From Membranipora membranacea (lineage: Eukaryota; Bryozoa; Gymnolaemata; Cheilostomatida; Membraniporidae), in contig OU612065.1 of NCBI GenBank assembly GCA_914767715.1, positions 30,070,001 to 30,134,000 of the forward strand: a stretch of DNA of 64,000 nt. The letters are read 5' to 3'. The notes beneath the pieces were generated by a model. The model searched no databases. It saw only the letters and a program-made list of their open reading frames with translations, and was not told where the DNA came from. A program made the position numbers and the translations under genes. Below, piece after piece: positions 53,203-64,000 of the stretch. Positions within the stretch are counted from its first letter, which is position 1, and each line of letters starts with the position of its first letter.

Positions 53203-56200
53203 TTATCTGCACAAAGCACACTGCACTCCGACCACCTTGAAGGCTGCAGTGACATCATCTTTATTATAGCCTCTATCAGCGGCAGCAGCTTCTACACCAC
53301 AAGCTCCGCAATGCATAGTACTGGTAGGGTTCCAGTACATCAAGTTGGCATCCGTGAAAACCTAGAGAAGCCAAGAGAAAATGTGTGTGATAGCTTAAGG
53401 GTTCTTTTTAGCCTTGTCACGTAGCTACTTTTTTGGTTTGGGGAGTACTCAACTGTTTACATTTCCCAAGTGATCAAGTTTTGAACAAAACAGATTTTTT
53501 TTGCAATGAAAATTGCCCTTCCTTTCTTCACATAAGATTCTCTGACAATCATTTAAAAAATCTGTACAGATTCCTTATAGACATAGTTCATCACATCTTA
53601 ACATGTTCACAGTATAGGTGTTGCCGGCATACCTCGAAAGCTTTAAGATATCCCCATCTCCTGGTCAGTGTACACCATGCTTTGTTGTATATTCCAGATG
53701 TGTAGTGTACATCAATGTTAGGTTTATACTGGCTGAGATGATCCAAAGCACCATCTGCAAAAGAGAATAAAATGTTGCAGATTCTGTTTGAGAGAGAACT
53801 TTAGAACAATAAAATGATGTAAAGGGTGTTTTTTTTTTATTTTGTCATTGCACGCACGAGGATCGTAACAAACCAGAAAATCTTGGGCAATTGCTCATCT
53901 AAAATCATGTTCCGTATTGCATGTATGAAAAGAGCAAGGTTATGACCCGTGCTCTTCCAAGGCCACTTCTTATCATCGACAAGGGGATTGTAGCCAACTG
54001 GATTCCTGGGCTATAAAGGCTGAGTAAATGGTTGAAATTAAATCTCGGTCTTGCCAGGTGCCAAAGATACCCCTAGAGCTCCTCGCTTATTACTTATAAA
54101 TACTTACTGATATCTTGAGGATTACACATATCCCTAAAGGCTTTACCCCAAACGTTATTTGGTTTCATGATCTCCTCAGCAATCAGGAAGTCTGTCTTCT
54201 GACTGAAGTAAATATCGCAAGTCTCACCTGTCCAAACAAAAATTCACTTATTTTATGTTAAGACTACTGAAAATGGATAATTATTAGTAGTTTCGTAGAT
54301 TTTTAGCGGAGCCGGCTGAGTTTTTCAATCAATTTTGGTGACGTACAAAGGTTTGCTAATTATTACTTTTTTAGGATTTTCAAGGTTTTGCTCAAAGACC
54401 ACAATAGCGCAATTCATATCAATCAACCCATTACTTAAGCTGAGATGACTGTCACCGCTCTCATTACAAGACATATCAGAGTGCATTATGTACAGTCTGT
54501 CAATAATTTTACTACAGGAGAGGGACAATCTATTACAGATATTACGACCGGCACATACAAATGGCCATTTGAAATGAAAGTTTTGCACAAACCAAGAATA
54601 TCGGAGTATGCTTCGTTCATGGCTCCAGACTCCAACCTGTACTCCATATTGCCACCTTTCCATGAAGTCACACCGTGTCCTATCTCATGGCACAGGATGT
54701 CAAGTGTCATCAGGGGATACATGTTGTTAAACCTGAAAGTGAAGCATAGGGTGTAATACTGCCCATATGAGGCCAAAGTTATAGCCCGATATTCAAATTT
54801 TGATTGCCATTATTATGTAAGCGTCATTATACTCATTTCGAACATTCGGCCCCAGGGCAAAGCTGGAAAGGGAGTTAACCAATATTGAGAGGACGTGATC
54901 CAGTTGTTACAAAAATATATAATATCTGATAGCTATATAAATCGCCCATCACTTATATAATCTCATACCCAGCCGAATGAATGACCTGCACAAAAAGATC
55001 GGGTGGCTGATCACAGTTGATGATTTCGGTTTTTGTCATATGTTAATGAAAGTATAACAAATCATCGTCTATTCATGAAAAAATGAATTGAGCGATGGCG
55101 TGATATCTTTGCGAAGTAGAGAAACTCACCCATCTCCAAAGTAGAATCCAATACCATCAAAGAATGCGTTCTCAAATCTATCAGCGAAGTGCACATTCAT
55201 TCGTAGCACACTAGTGTTGGTTCCTGTAAGATAAAATGTCAGTGTTAGTAAGATGGCTACAGATACAGCTATGTATGTTACCCTCAAGAAGTAAAATAGA
55301 AAGAAGGAAAAGTCCCCCTTTTTCCACAACCATCATTGCTAGCTAATACTCATCAACTTTACTTAATATAAGATCCCACTATAAATTCTAAAATTGGTGC
55401 TGGATGACATAAAGTCATTTCCAAACCAGTTATACTTGCTTATTAGATAGAGTCAGGTTGCCAGATACTTGCTTGCTGTCTGTATCGACACCGATACATA
55501 GTGTTAATATATAATGTACTTTGCTAGCAAGTTCAGTATCAAATAACTCAACCAAATTTTGATCCAGTTTGCCTGCAGTTAGAGTTGCTCCTCCTCACTT
55601 ATCACTGGAAGGGGAGCAAACCCGACTGCAGGCAACCTGGATTAAACTTGATCCATCAAATACTAAATACCCATTAGTACATCAACACTCAACAGAAACT
55701 TACTGTATGGTTCAATCTCATCTCCCATGACATCATTCCACATTTTGATGAACCGGTCAGCGTTGATGAAAGCTTCATTCTTAGGGCTGTAGCCACCAGT
55801 GATACTGAAAGAATCTTTGTTCCATTGTGGGGCGTCCTGACAAGTGAACACATCTGTTGTTTGGCCTGGGACAAACTCTCGGCTACTCTTATAATCATAA
55901 ACCTGCAAACAAAAAGGGTCAACTAAAAATAGCCGCTATATTCACACTTAGTGCATTGCTGTGGTGAATTCTTGATTTTCATATCTGATTGTTAACACAA
56001 GCCTTGTATGTCAGAATGGCTCAAAGGTTAACTTTGTGGACCATAAAGATGATGTTTTACGGGTACTCAATGTACATAATTCAGTCACGGGTCATAGCTC
56101 AAAGACGGGACAAGCAATGATTTATACAGAGCAACCGGAAACAGAGATAGAGGAAGATCTCCGAAGGATATTTCACTCAAACTGGGAATTCTTAAAAAAA

Positions 56201-58391
56201 ATGGTTTGTTTTCTGTGATCACATTTGAATAACATCTTTTTGAAATTAGGATTTGACCCCCCAAAGTTCATCCGACTGCTTTCTCTACTGTGTATACCTC
56301 GATTCTCTTGCTTAGATCTCTGTATCTGCAGCTAACAGAGTCCACTCTCTCCACATCCATAATCTGATAGGAAGCTCCTGTTTTCCTATTACCCATAATT
56401 CCCCACACCCTTCTGCGAGCACTTGCTTGAAATTGGATATCGTTCCAGCTTGTCACAACTTCACCGGTCCTTGCATCAATCAAACCTATGGAAAACAGAT
56501 ACAGATAATCCTAATGAGATTTGTATCTATAAAACACTCTTCTAACTTTGTTCAAGATCCATGGGTGTTCAGTGAATTTATTTATAATTGTAAACTATAC
56601 ACTCAAGAAGTGTACAAAAATACAACGGGCTGATATGGAAATTATGATACAAATATGGATTTGTCTCCTCACTGCACTATATTTGGTATTGTGCAGCCCA
56701 ATTTTCATAGCAACAGACATATTCAATCATCATCACTGTGATTTAAAAAGATCTAAACAACAACTCTGTTATAAATTACCTCTGATATAAGCTGGAAGGC
56801 TGACGTTTCCTGGAATCAGGTTGATTGCAGATGCAGGGATACTATCGACGTGATCAACAAAATAGCCAGTTTTATAGACAAGCTTACCAAAGCCATCCTC
56901 CTATAATCATTCAATAAACAGAATTTATAACTTCATGACATGATAAAGAGCCAAAAATAATATATATATACATATAATTATATTATATGTATATAAATAT
57001 AGCAGTCAGCTTCATTATGGAAATCCAAGAGGTATAATAATACCTAAATTCTGCAAAAAAGATATTATAGGCCACACAGCTTACAAATTTGCAGTGCATT
57101 GACGATCCGCTTATAATCAATATTAGCAGAAACATTGAATATGTATGTGTGTTGTAGACTTTGTATGGCCTTTTCACGAGACTACATTTTTGTTTTGGGG
57201 ACCCCCAAAACAAAAACTAACCGCGTGACAAGGCTTGGTGTTGTAAGTTTAAACTCAAGGAGAGAATTTACCGTTTGGTAGATATTGAGCTCTGCTTCAT
57301 CAGCTCTGATATTGAGAACTGTAGAGTCTATGTGCCCATACTCGGCTCTCAGCGTCTGTGTGGCCTTGTCACCATCTAGGAGTGGTGTAGGGTTAAACAG
57401 TCCTAAGTCCTGAGCAACAAACCCTTGTACGTTTCTTACGATATCTGGAAAAAAAACAAAATACGTGATCATTCACTTGCAATGATATTATTTTTATATC
57501 ACCCACCATAAACTGCACATAGAGAAGTGATTTTACGTTGCATTAATTCTAACTAGATTATTGATGACTGGATTGGGCCACTACAATTTCCGAAACAGAT
57601 TTTTAAGCCTGGTTTTTAAAAGAGGATTTCTAAAAATAAGTATCGCAAACCAAACAAATCCATCATGCATTACTAGAAAACAAAACTATGTGAACAGAAT
57701 TTACTTTAGTTAGACACATATACACACCTAGATCATCTTTGTGAGCTGTAATAATCGTCCCGTATACAGGTATACTGTTTATCAGCTGCATGTATTTAGT
57801 AACTGTTCCTTTGGTCTGAATCTTCTTGAGTGTTGAACTTTGGCCTGGAGCTGCGCCACGGTCAGTCAACCCCAAATCAGCAGCAAGGTTAGCTTCTGTT
57901 GATCTGATTGATCTCTGTGATATGAATCTTGGCTTGCCGTGGGATACTGCAGAAAAAATCAAACACGCTTTAGTAGAAGTTTTTTCATCAGAATAAAGTT
58001 CAATAATTCAAAATAGAGCATGATATTGAAGTAAAGTTTATCTACAGAAATGAATCTTGGTTGGCATGACATCCACAACTGCAAAATTTTACTGTTCAAT
58101 GAGATTAAATTACAATGTCAATGACTATATATTAAAATATATATATATATACTTTATACATTATATACATATTTATATATATATAAAATCAACAAAACTC
58201 GGGAATTCTACAAAATAATTGAAACCATTTGCATCGATTCCTATTACGAATACAACTCATTTCATTTATTAATATTATATTATTCTAAAATACTTTTCAT
58301 TTGCCAAAGAAAATGAGTAAGAAGGCAGTTAATAATAATAGTTACCAGTGAGCAAGCAGAGCACCACACATAGCTGTGTTAAACAATTCAT
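53203..58391 (-). CDS. M4-B: secreted thermolysin-family (M4) zinc metallopeptidase, 11 exons
   Basis: Exons (high to low): 58346-58391, 57728-57946, 57272-57444, 56780-56900, 56298-56485, 55704-55902, 55130-55223, 54593-54732, 54108-54227, 53633-53754, 53203-53361; 526 residues. Exon number, phases and most lengths equal those of M4-A (46, 121, 199, 94, 140, 120 and 159 are identical), proving tandem duplication of an intron-bearing gene. Signal peptide, FTP (KYMQLINSIPVYG), PepSY-like (VYKTGYFVDH, DARTGE) and M4 domain follow in order. Zinc site H362-E-I-G-H366 and E387; H450 in VHYTSG. Between the HEIGH motif and E387 it has EYRLESG where M4-A has EYWGESG, close to the active-site edge, so specificity may differ. 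Likely active, secreted, zymogen-activated. Confidence 0.93.
53411..53440. mobile_element. Half-copy of the short hairpin element
   Basis: GCCTTGTCACGTAGCTACTT followed by TTTTGGTTTGGGG matches one arm of the hairpins at 38611 and 57168. The other arm is missing. Confidence 0.5.
57168..57234. mobile_element. 67-base hairpin element, copy 2, in M4-B intron 3
   Basis: The left arm runs GCCTTTTCACGAGACTACAT then TTTTGTTTTGGGG, and the right arm has CCCCAAAACAAAAACTAACC then GCGTGACAAGGC. Inverted ends are the same as in the CK3 intron copy. Confidence 0.7.
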
Positions 58392-58516
58392 CTTCTTTTC
58401 TCGGGTTCTGTCGACTCTTCTGGATACTTCCAAGAATGGTGATCAGGATCTACAATCAATGATGTGATCAGCTTACTGATCAAAGACGTTGTGCTGGTTT
58501 GAATATTTCTTCGCTC

Positions 58517-58524
58517 TTTTTATA
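58517..58524 (-). promoter_or_regulatory. TATA box of M4-B
   Basis: TATAAAAA reading toward the ATG at 58391. Transcription from about 30 bases downstream gives a leader of roughly 100 bases. Confidence 0.6.
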
Positions 58525-58529
58525 CTATC

Positions 58530-60560
58530 CGAGCTTGATCTGAATTTGGGATAATGTTAAGAATTCACTGATGCAATAACATGATACCAAATTCCAAATG
58601 ATACCAGATAGTTCGGAATAAAATTCAACTCATGACTCACCATTTTAAATTTGACTGCACTATCAAATGTGTTCACCATTGACATAAAAACTTATAACTT
58701 TGGTGTTCACCCAGTTCAAGGAACAAATAATGCATTTAAAGCAACTGGTGAACTCTCTGACCAACCATAAAGTGTGTCATGTCTAGGTCTACTATTTTGT
58801 GAAGTGCTTACCCAAGATCTCATTCCATGTCTACATGTTTATTAACTGGCGAGTAAAATTGGCAAATAACATTGCGTCTTGTCAACAACAGATAACAAGA
58901 GGTTTGTTAGTTACTGGGTCACTTATCTAAAGTGTAGCCGGATAAAGGTGATTTTTGAATCCTGGATTAGTGCTGTAAATTATCAAATGTATTTTGAACA
59001 CATCTTATCAATAAATAATAATCTAAAAATTCTGGGGAAGGCTAGCAACTTAACTAAATCTCCAAGTTTAGAAAATTAAAATAATAAAAACTGATCGTAA
59101 TGATTTTTTATATTTATAGTGTCTTTATTATCTGGTTGATTACAAATGCAGTGGAAGATCATTTTCCAAGGCATAGATTTTGCATTGGAAACAGGTGTAA
59201 TGTTAACTATGAGGAAGTGATTGGTTGTGATGCCATTATTATAACGAGACATTATACAACTTAACTTAGATAGTATGGAGCTGATAGAAAGGTCATATTT
59301 ATCTGACTCATTATGATTGAATTAGGCCTAAATGGCAACTAATGCCAGAACTCAAGTGATTGAAAGTACAACATAATAAATTTTTAATGGATAAATAATT
59401 TTATGAGCACCAGCATGAACCTAGCAAGATGAACCAGAATGTACCTGAGAAGTCCTGCTTCACGAGAGCAGGATGTTGTGACATCACATTAGAATAAATG
59501 TGATGTGGCTTGTGTTTGAGTGGTGTTTTGGTACAGCGCAAAATTTTTTTTTATAAATCTCGGTGTCACAAAACCCAAAATCGACCTTCGAGACAAATTA
59601 AGGGGATTAAAACTAAGCTCCGTGATTCAATTCCTAATAAAGGTCACCCTCATTCACCTTTGAGGGATCGCAGTGCTAAAAATAGGAGTGGCCTCTAAAG
59701 TCTAAAATAAGACCTGGACTGTGATGCCATGTTGTCTTGTCCAAGCTCAAAATCAGTGCAACAAACAAAAAAACACTTGCTTAGATTTAGATTTTTGATA
59801 AATCATAATGGTCAATTGAAATTAAATTTGTGTCCAGTGACAACAGTAGGATGTAAATTTGCTGGCTTCAGTTGTGTGCATCCATGTGTTCTGAATATGG
59901 TCTTGATTCTTAGCAAATCACTATTTTCCCCTCTCTTCTATAGCATGCCTCATTTTATTCCCAAAAAATAAATATTTTAGAATCATACTGCAAATTTGAC
60001 TTGAAAAAACAATAAATACAATAATCATCATCTTAAAAACGGAGAGAGTTATCCTCTCGAGGGTAATGGGCCCCAAAGTACTCATGCCTCACCCTATACC
60101 CATGCACATCAGAATCCCGGCTACTCCTTTTATCGAAAAGCAGAGGGGGTTATTTTTATCACGTGTGAGTTTGCAAAAACACAGGGAACCTTCGGTATTG
60201 TCATTCCAGTGTGGCAAGGACTGTTTGGTATGAATGGTGTACCAGCGCAAGGTCATGGTTGAACATGGATGGACCCTATCTAATAAAAGCCAACTGAGAT
60301 TGTGCAAATTTCGAATTTCATATCATTTCAGATTGCAGCTGGTTTTCCTATTTCTCTGTGGCAAAAGCTCCCGGTTTCCAAGGTCTGACAAGTTGTGATG
60401 TACATATCCATAAAATGCAGGATTTGAGAAGTACTTGGATCCAAATCAAGGTCAAATAAGGGCAAAATGATATGATTAGAAATAGATAAGTAATAAAAAT
60501 TATTATTATTGCATATTATGGTAATGGTTATGGCAGGATTAAAAACTAAAGTACAGTAAG
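58530..60560. other. Spacer between M4-B and the M4-C relic
   Basis: No final exon of M4-C and no other gene could be found. Small hairpins occur near 59450-59510 (CCTGCTTCACGAGAGCAGG). Confidence 0.4.
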
Positions 60561-61059
60561 TTACAGGCCTTGAGATAATCCCATCCATTATTGTTGGTCG
60601 GAGGGCACCAGGCTTTGTTGTATATTCCAGAGCTTGTAGGCACTCCAACATTATCATTGTACTGACTGTAATGGTTGAGGGCATTAACTACAAAATAACA
60701 ACAAGATGATACATACTTCTGATCACGGTAACACTAGACACTGAGGGATCATTAGCTATTTATCTGGAAAACAGCGATCCATCTAGACAAGATCTAGCCA
60801 GCTCCTTGATCTAAAAGATTATGCTTCTTGAACTAAAAATTAGGAGTTGGCACACAAAAAAAGAGAACCCAAATGAAAAAATAATCTCAAGTAGAATGAG
60901 TACATAAAATTGGCAATAAATATCAGTTCAATAAGAAAGAGATTGGACTACAGATCTACCTATAATTACCAGGTGACTCATTATTTTAACATTAATCCCT
61001 CAGTTTTTTTTTCGCAATCAACAACAAATATAAAGCATATTCCATTGGATGGATATCCC

Positions 61060-62656
61060 TGTCTAAGGTTATGATACCAACGTTGACCGATTTGGACATT
61101 TTATATACCGTTGGAAAGCTGCTGACCTACTGATCGCTAATAGCTCATCAAAAACGTGGTTGGATGACGTTGCGTCATTTTAGCGGAGAAATGAGGCCGA
61201 AAAGGCTGTTTTTAGCAAAGTGGATGGCTGCGCAACATTGATTGCTAGAAAGTTCAAAACAGTTTACATTCATTCTTAGAGACATAGTTCATCCTAGTTT
61301 TAGGTTGAAAATAATATTTGATGAGCACGCAGTGGCTTTTTACGTCACGTCATAATGCGTGTGGTTTTTTAACTCTGATGATATAATGCGAAATTTTAAG
61401 CAACGATTTGAGACATTTCGAATAAAAAAGGGCCAATGTTTTTACTTTTTTCCACTATATTGCTCTTTAAATGACGTACACCACAAATCTCAGCAGTATA
61501 ACAAATGTATCAAGATCAGCATTGACCATCAAATGTAGATACATTTTGCATCATTTTCCCATCATGTCAGACATGCTGTCAAAAGGACCAGCACTAAGAC
61601 CAGACAAATCTTTTACTGAAAAGTCTCACATACAAAGCTGCTTTGATAAAGCATATTAGAAACAGTAAATGACAACATAATATGGCATAAAGTATCAGTT
61701 TTCCCCAAATTTCGCAACACAGATGCCAAAAATCACCTTAAAACGCCCCTTAAATTGGCTGTTTTGAGCATTCTGTGGTGCGCAATTCGAGGAAGACTAA
61801 TACATAGTGCCATATTCTGTTGGTATTTCCGTATTTCTCGTATGTGAGCATTTTCAAAAAGAATTTGTCTGGCCTTAGTGCTGGACCTTTTGATAGCATG
61901 TTTGACGCTATTGATAAATGACGCAAAATGTATCTACCTTTGATGGTCTATGCTGATATTGATACATTTGATATACTGCTGAAATTTGTGGTGTGTTTCA
62001 TTTAAACAGCAATATTGTGGAAAAAAGCAAAAAATTTGGCCCTATTTTATTCGAACTGTTTTAAAACGTTGCTTAAAATTTTGCATTATATCATCAAAGT
62101 TAAAAAACAACACGCATTATGACGTGACGTGAAAAGCCACTTTGGGCTCATCAAATATTATTTTCAACCTAATGTGGGTTAAATGTGGGTTAAAATCGCA
62201 AGTGTTGTCTCCATCCGAGGACTGAGAAATATCAGTGCCTTAAGGGCGCGGCCGCCGTTTTCGGCGCCAAGTTGCTCTCAGTTTGCAGGCAGGTCGGAGC
62301 ACACCTGGGGCGTCATATGAGCCCAGTAGTCAGTAGACTGCAGCGGGATTCGAACCCAGGACCTCAAACGCTTGCGCGTTAAAGGGCAGGCGCTCTAACC
62401 AACTGAGCTACCTCCTACTCCTAAGATTAGGATGAACTATGTCTCTAAGAATGAATGTAACCTGTTTTGAACTTTCTAGCAATCAATGTAGCGCAGCCAT
62501 CCACTTTGCTAAAAACAGCCTTTTCAGCCTCATTTCTCCGATAAAATGACGCAACGCCATCCAGTCACGTTTTTGATGAGCTACTAGCGATCAGTAGCTC
62601 AGCAGTATATGAAATGTCCAAATCGCTCAACGCTGGTATCATAATCTTAATACAGA
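61060..62656. mobile_element. Large foldback element in the M4-C relic
   Basis: Arm 1 (about 61060-61612) and arm 2 (about 61855-62656) are reverse complements, starting from TAAGGTTATGATACCAACG and its inverse and ending at a shared GACCAGACAAATC segment. Arm 2 is longer because a SINE is inserted (62180-62430). A short unique centre of about 240 bases separates the arms. No transposase frame. Confidence 0.85.
62180..62430 (-). mobile_element. tRNA-derived SINE
   Basis: On minus, GGTAGCTCAGTTGGTTAGAG (A box) and GGGTTCGAATCCCGC (B box) form a tRNA-related head at 62420-62343. An unrelated GC-rich body follows and ends in short repeats of TTTAACCCACA. It interrupts foldback arm 2, where CCTAA occurs on both sides as a possible 5-base duplication. 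Comparison with intact arm 1 (TCCTAGTTTTAGGTTG) gives the empty site. Confidence 0.85.
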
Positions 62657-63049
62657 GAAGCTTCGTTTCAGCCAGGGGCATATTTAACCATCACTAGAGA
62701 GGCGCATATTAAGGAGTGGCAAGTTGCCAGTTAATGTATGAACAACCGTATGTCTTCAAGGCCGACATAAAAAAAGCTGAAGCTGAGAACCACACTACAA
62801 TTTTTGGAATTCATTTTCAGTTAGAGACATAAGCCCAAGCTGTGGGGCACACTCCTTTCTAGCAGATATTAAAAGTTAGGCAGACGCCATCAATGAAATC
62901 CTCTGCCTGCTTGCAGGGACTTACATATATCTCTAGGTTTTACACATATTCCTCATGGCTGGACCGACCAGGAGTTTGGTCGCATTAAATCTTCACCAAT
63001 ACTGAATCCTTTCTTTCTTCTGTCTGATGTGAATGTCTTCCCTGCAAAA

Positions 63050-64000
63050 CAAACACGAGACACAAGTTAATTATATTTATATAGATGCTCAATCCTTGTC
63101 TCTCAGTGCTAGATTTCGACACAGACGCCTAACCACGACCTAACTATGCTGCCCTTTTTTTATGTCAGGCCCTTAGAGACAGGCTAAAAATAATGGAGCT
63201 ATAGGCTACAGAAAAGAATGAAATATAATATTAAACAGAAAAATTCAACAAATACAATCTATCTTGTTATCATACCCATACCCTACATATGCCCCGGTGT
63301 TTGGGCTATTTTCCCTGTGTGGCAAAAAAACTCCCTGAATTCATCCAGCCTATCAACAAGTCATGTAAAAATAATTTTCAATTTCAATTTTCGTGTTTCC
63401 TTTGGATACAAAGCCGATATACTATTAACAAAGGTCCTGTGAACATGAGAAAGTTATAATTCTAGAGAATCTCCGCCCCATTCCGCCCTTATCTCAAAAA
63501 AATGTTATTGAAATGCACTCTCAGACCATCTGACACACTGTTTTGATTGCACAAGGCATAAGCAAGAACAGCAAAACCCAGACCTCAGGCTCTTGATGGA
63601 TTTTATGTTTGGTCTCATTTGTAGGCCTACTGCAACTTCTTATGAAACACTGTTCTTTCTTATCTAGCCTGTCATATCAAGGGTAAAACTCTAAAGTTAT
63701 ATATTACTGGAATCGCACAAAAACCCACGGACTGCAGTTAGGGACGTGTTTTCTAGTGGATATAGGACAGACTCAACCTATTGACTCATCCATCGCTTAA
63801 GATGAATGCATAACAATTGGAGAATGCATACTCACACTCATAATCATGGTGTACATAAAAATCCAGGTAGGAGGATGATTGGGACAATTCACAAAACAAT
63901 TTTAAAATCACTCAGATGTTTTGCATTACAGGACAGAGATACTGGCTAGCCTTGTATCGCGGCCTCTTTCCACACAAAAAAAGTGGTCGCTTGACATCGG
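63050..64000. other. Window end, no gene recognised
   Basis: No M4 exon carrying HEIGH and no other feature was seen up to the end. Confidence 0.4.

Larger units (their letters stand above)
60565..63041 (-). pseudogene. M4-C: broken third M4 metallopeptidase copy (exons 9 and 10)
   Basis: The exon 9 homolog (62925-63041) reads GFSIGEDLMRP after a CAG acceptor, as FLIGEEVMRP in M4-A, then shifts frame (the AMRNMCK match lies in another frame) and meets stops. The exon 10 homolog (60565-60687) reads ALNHYSQYND and SSGIYNKAW, but the catalytic histidine of VHYTSG is replaced: the segment reads VPTSSG. Its donor is not the conserved GAG/GTAAG. Exon 11 is not found downstream, and a foldback element with a SINE fills the intron. 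Upstream exons, if any, lie beyond the window end. Not a functional peptidase. Confidence 0.85.

Noticed and set aside
54325..54663. Long antisense-frame ORF over M4-B exon 8
   Set aside because: Shadow of the HEIGH exon in another frame. The M4 frame carries the conserved motif.

Overview
The window is AT-rich nuclear DNA from a multicellular animal, probably an aquatic invertebrate. The evidence is split genes with GT-AG introns of roughly 80-1000 bases, signal-peptide first exons, TATA-type promoters, tRNA-derived SINE-like pieces, LINE reverse-transcriptase remnants and many inverted-repeat transposons. I cannot name the species from sequence alone.

Three groups of host genes stand out. 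(1) At 9.5-10.5 kb on the minus strand is a single-exon gene for a helical protein of 304 residues with one hydrophobic hairpin, resembling alpha-helical pore-forming proteins of the Bacillus HBL / ClyA type. (2) Between 14.4 and 43.9 kb is a locally duplicated family of five small secreted cystine-knot proteins, called CK1-CK5 here. CK1, CK2 and CK3 are on plus, CK4 and the broken CK5 on minus. Intact members share a start exon holding only four coding bases, a signal-peptide exon, and a knot exon with the pattern C, CxGxC, CC, CxC. CK2 is the cleanest copy. CK1 has an extra intron inside the knot exon, CK3 has a compensated frame but a stop formed at a splice junction, CK4 has an extra phase-matched exon, and CK5 has a one-base frameshift. 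Copies of the promoter without a gene lie at about 24.0-24.6, 27.7-28.3 and 28.3-28.8 kb. (3) From 45.8 to 58.5 kb on minus are two complete, tandem, 11-exon genes for secreted thermolysin-like (M4) metallopeptidases of 533 and 526 residues, followed at 60.5-63.1 kb by exons of a third, dead copy.

The rest is mostly repeats. There is a foldback element with 430-base arms full of GTCGCAA repeats (1.27-3.68 kb), a second foldback element of about 1.6 kb split by a SINE (61.06-62.66 kb), and a 373-base MITE carrying a tRNA-like passenger with an empty-site paralog (29.37-29.74 kb). Two repeats begin with U2-snRNA-like sequence and flank a 5'-truncated L1/Tx1-like LINE (15.27-17.44 kb). Other LINE remnants lie near 0.3-0.5 and 22.7-24.0 kb. 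There is also a hAT-like element (51.85-52.59 kb), short hairpin elements, minisatellites and duplicated flanks.

No operon logic applies. Both secreted families grew by local duplication, and the CK cluster shows the birth, repair and decay of copies. A shared role of the pore-former-like protein, knot ligands and secreted proteases in defence or digestion is only a guess from proximity.
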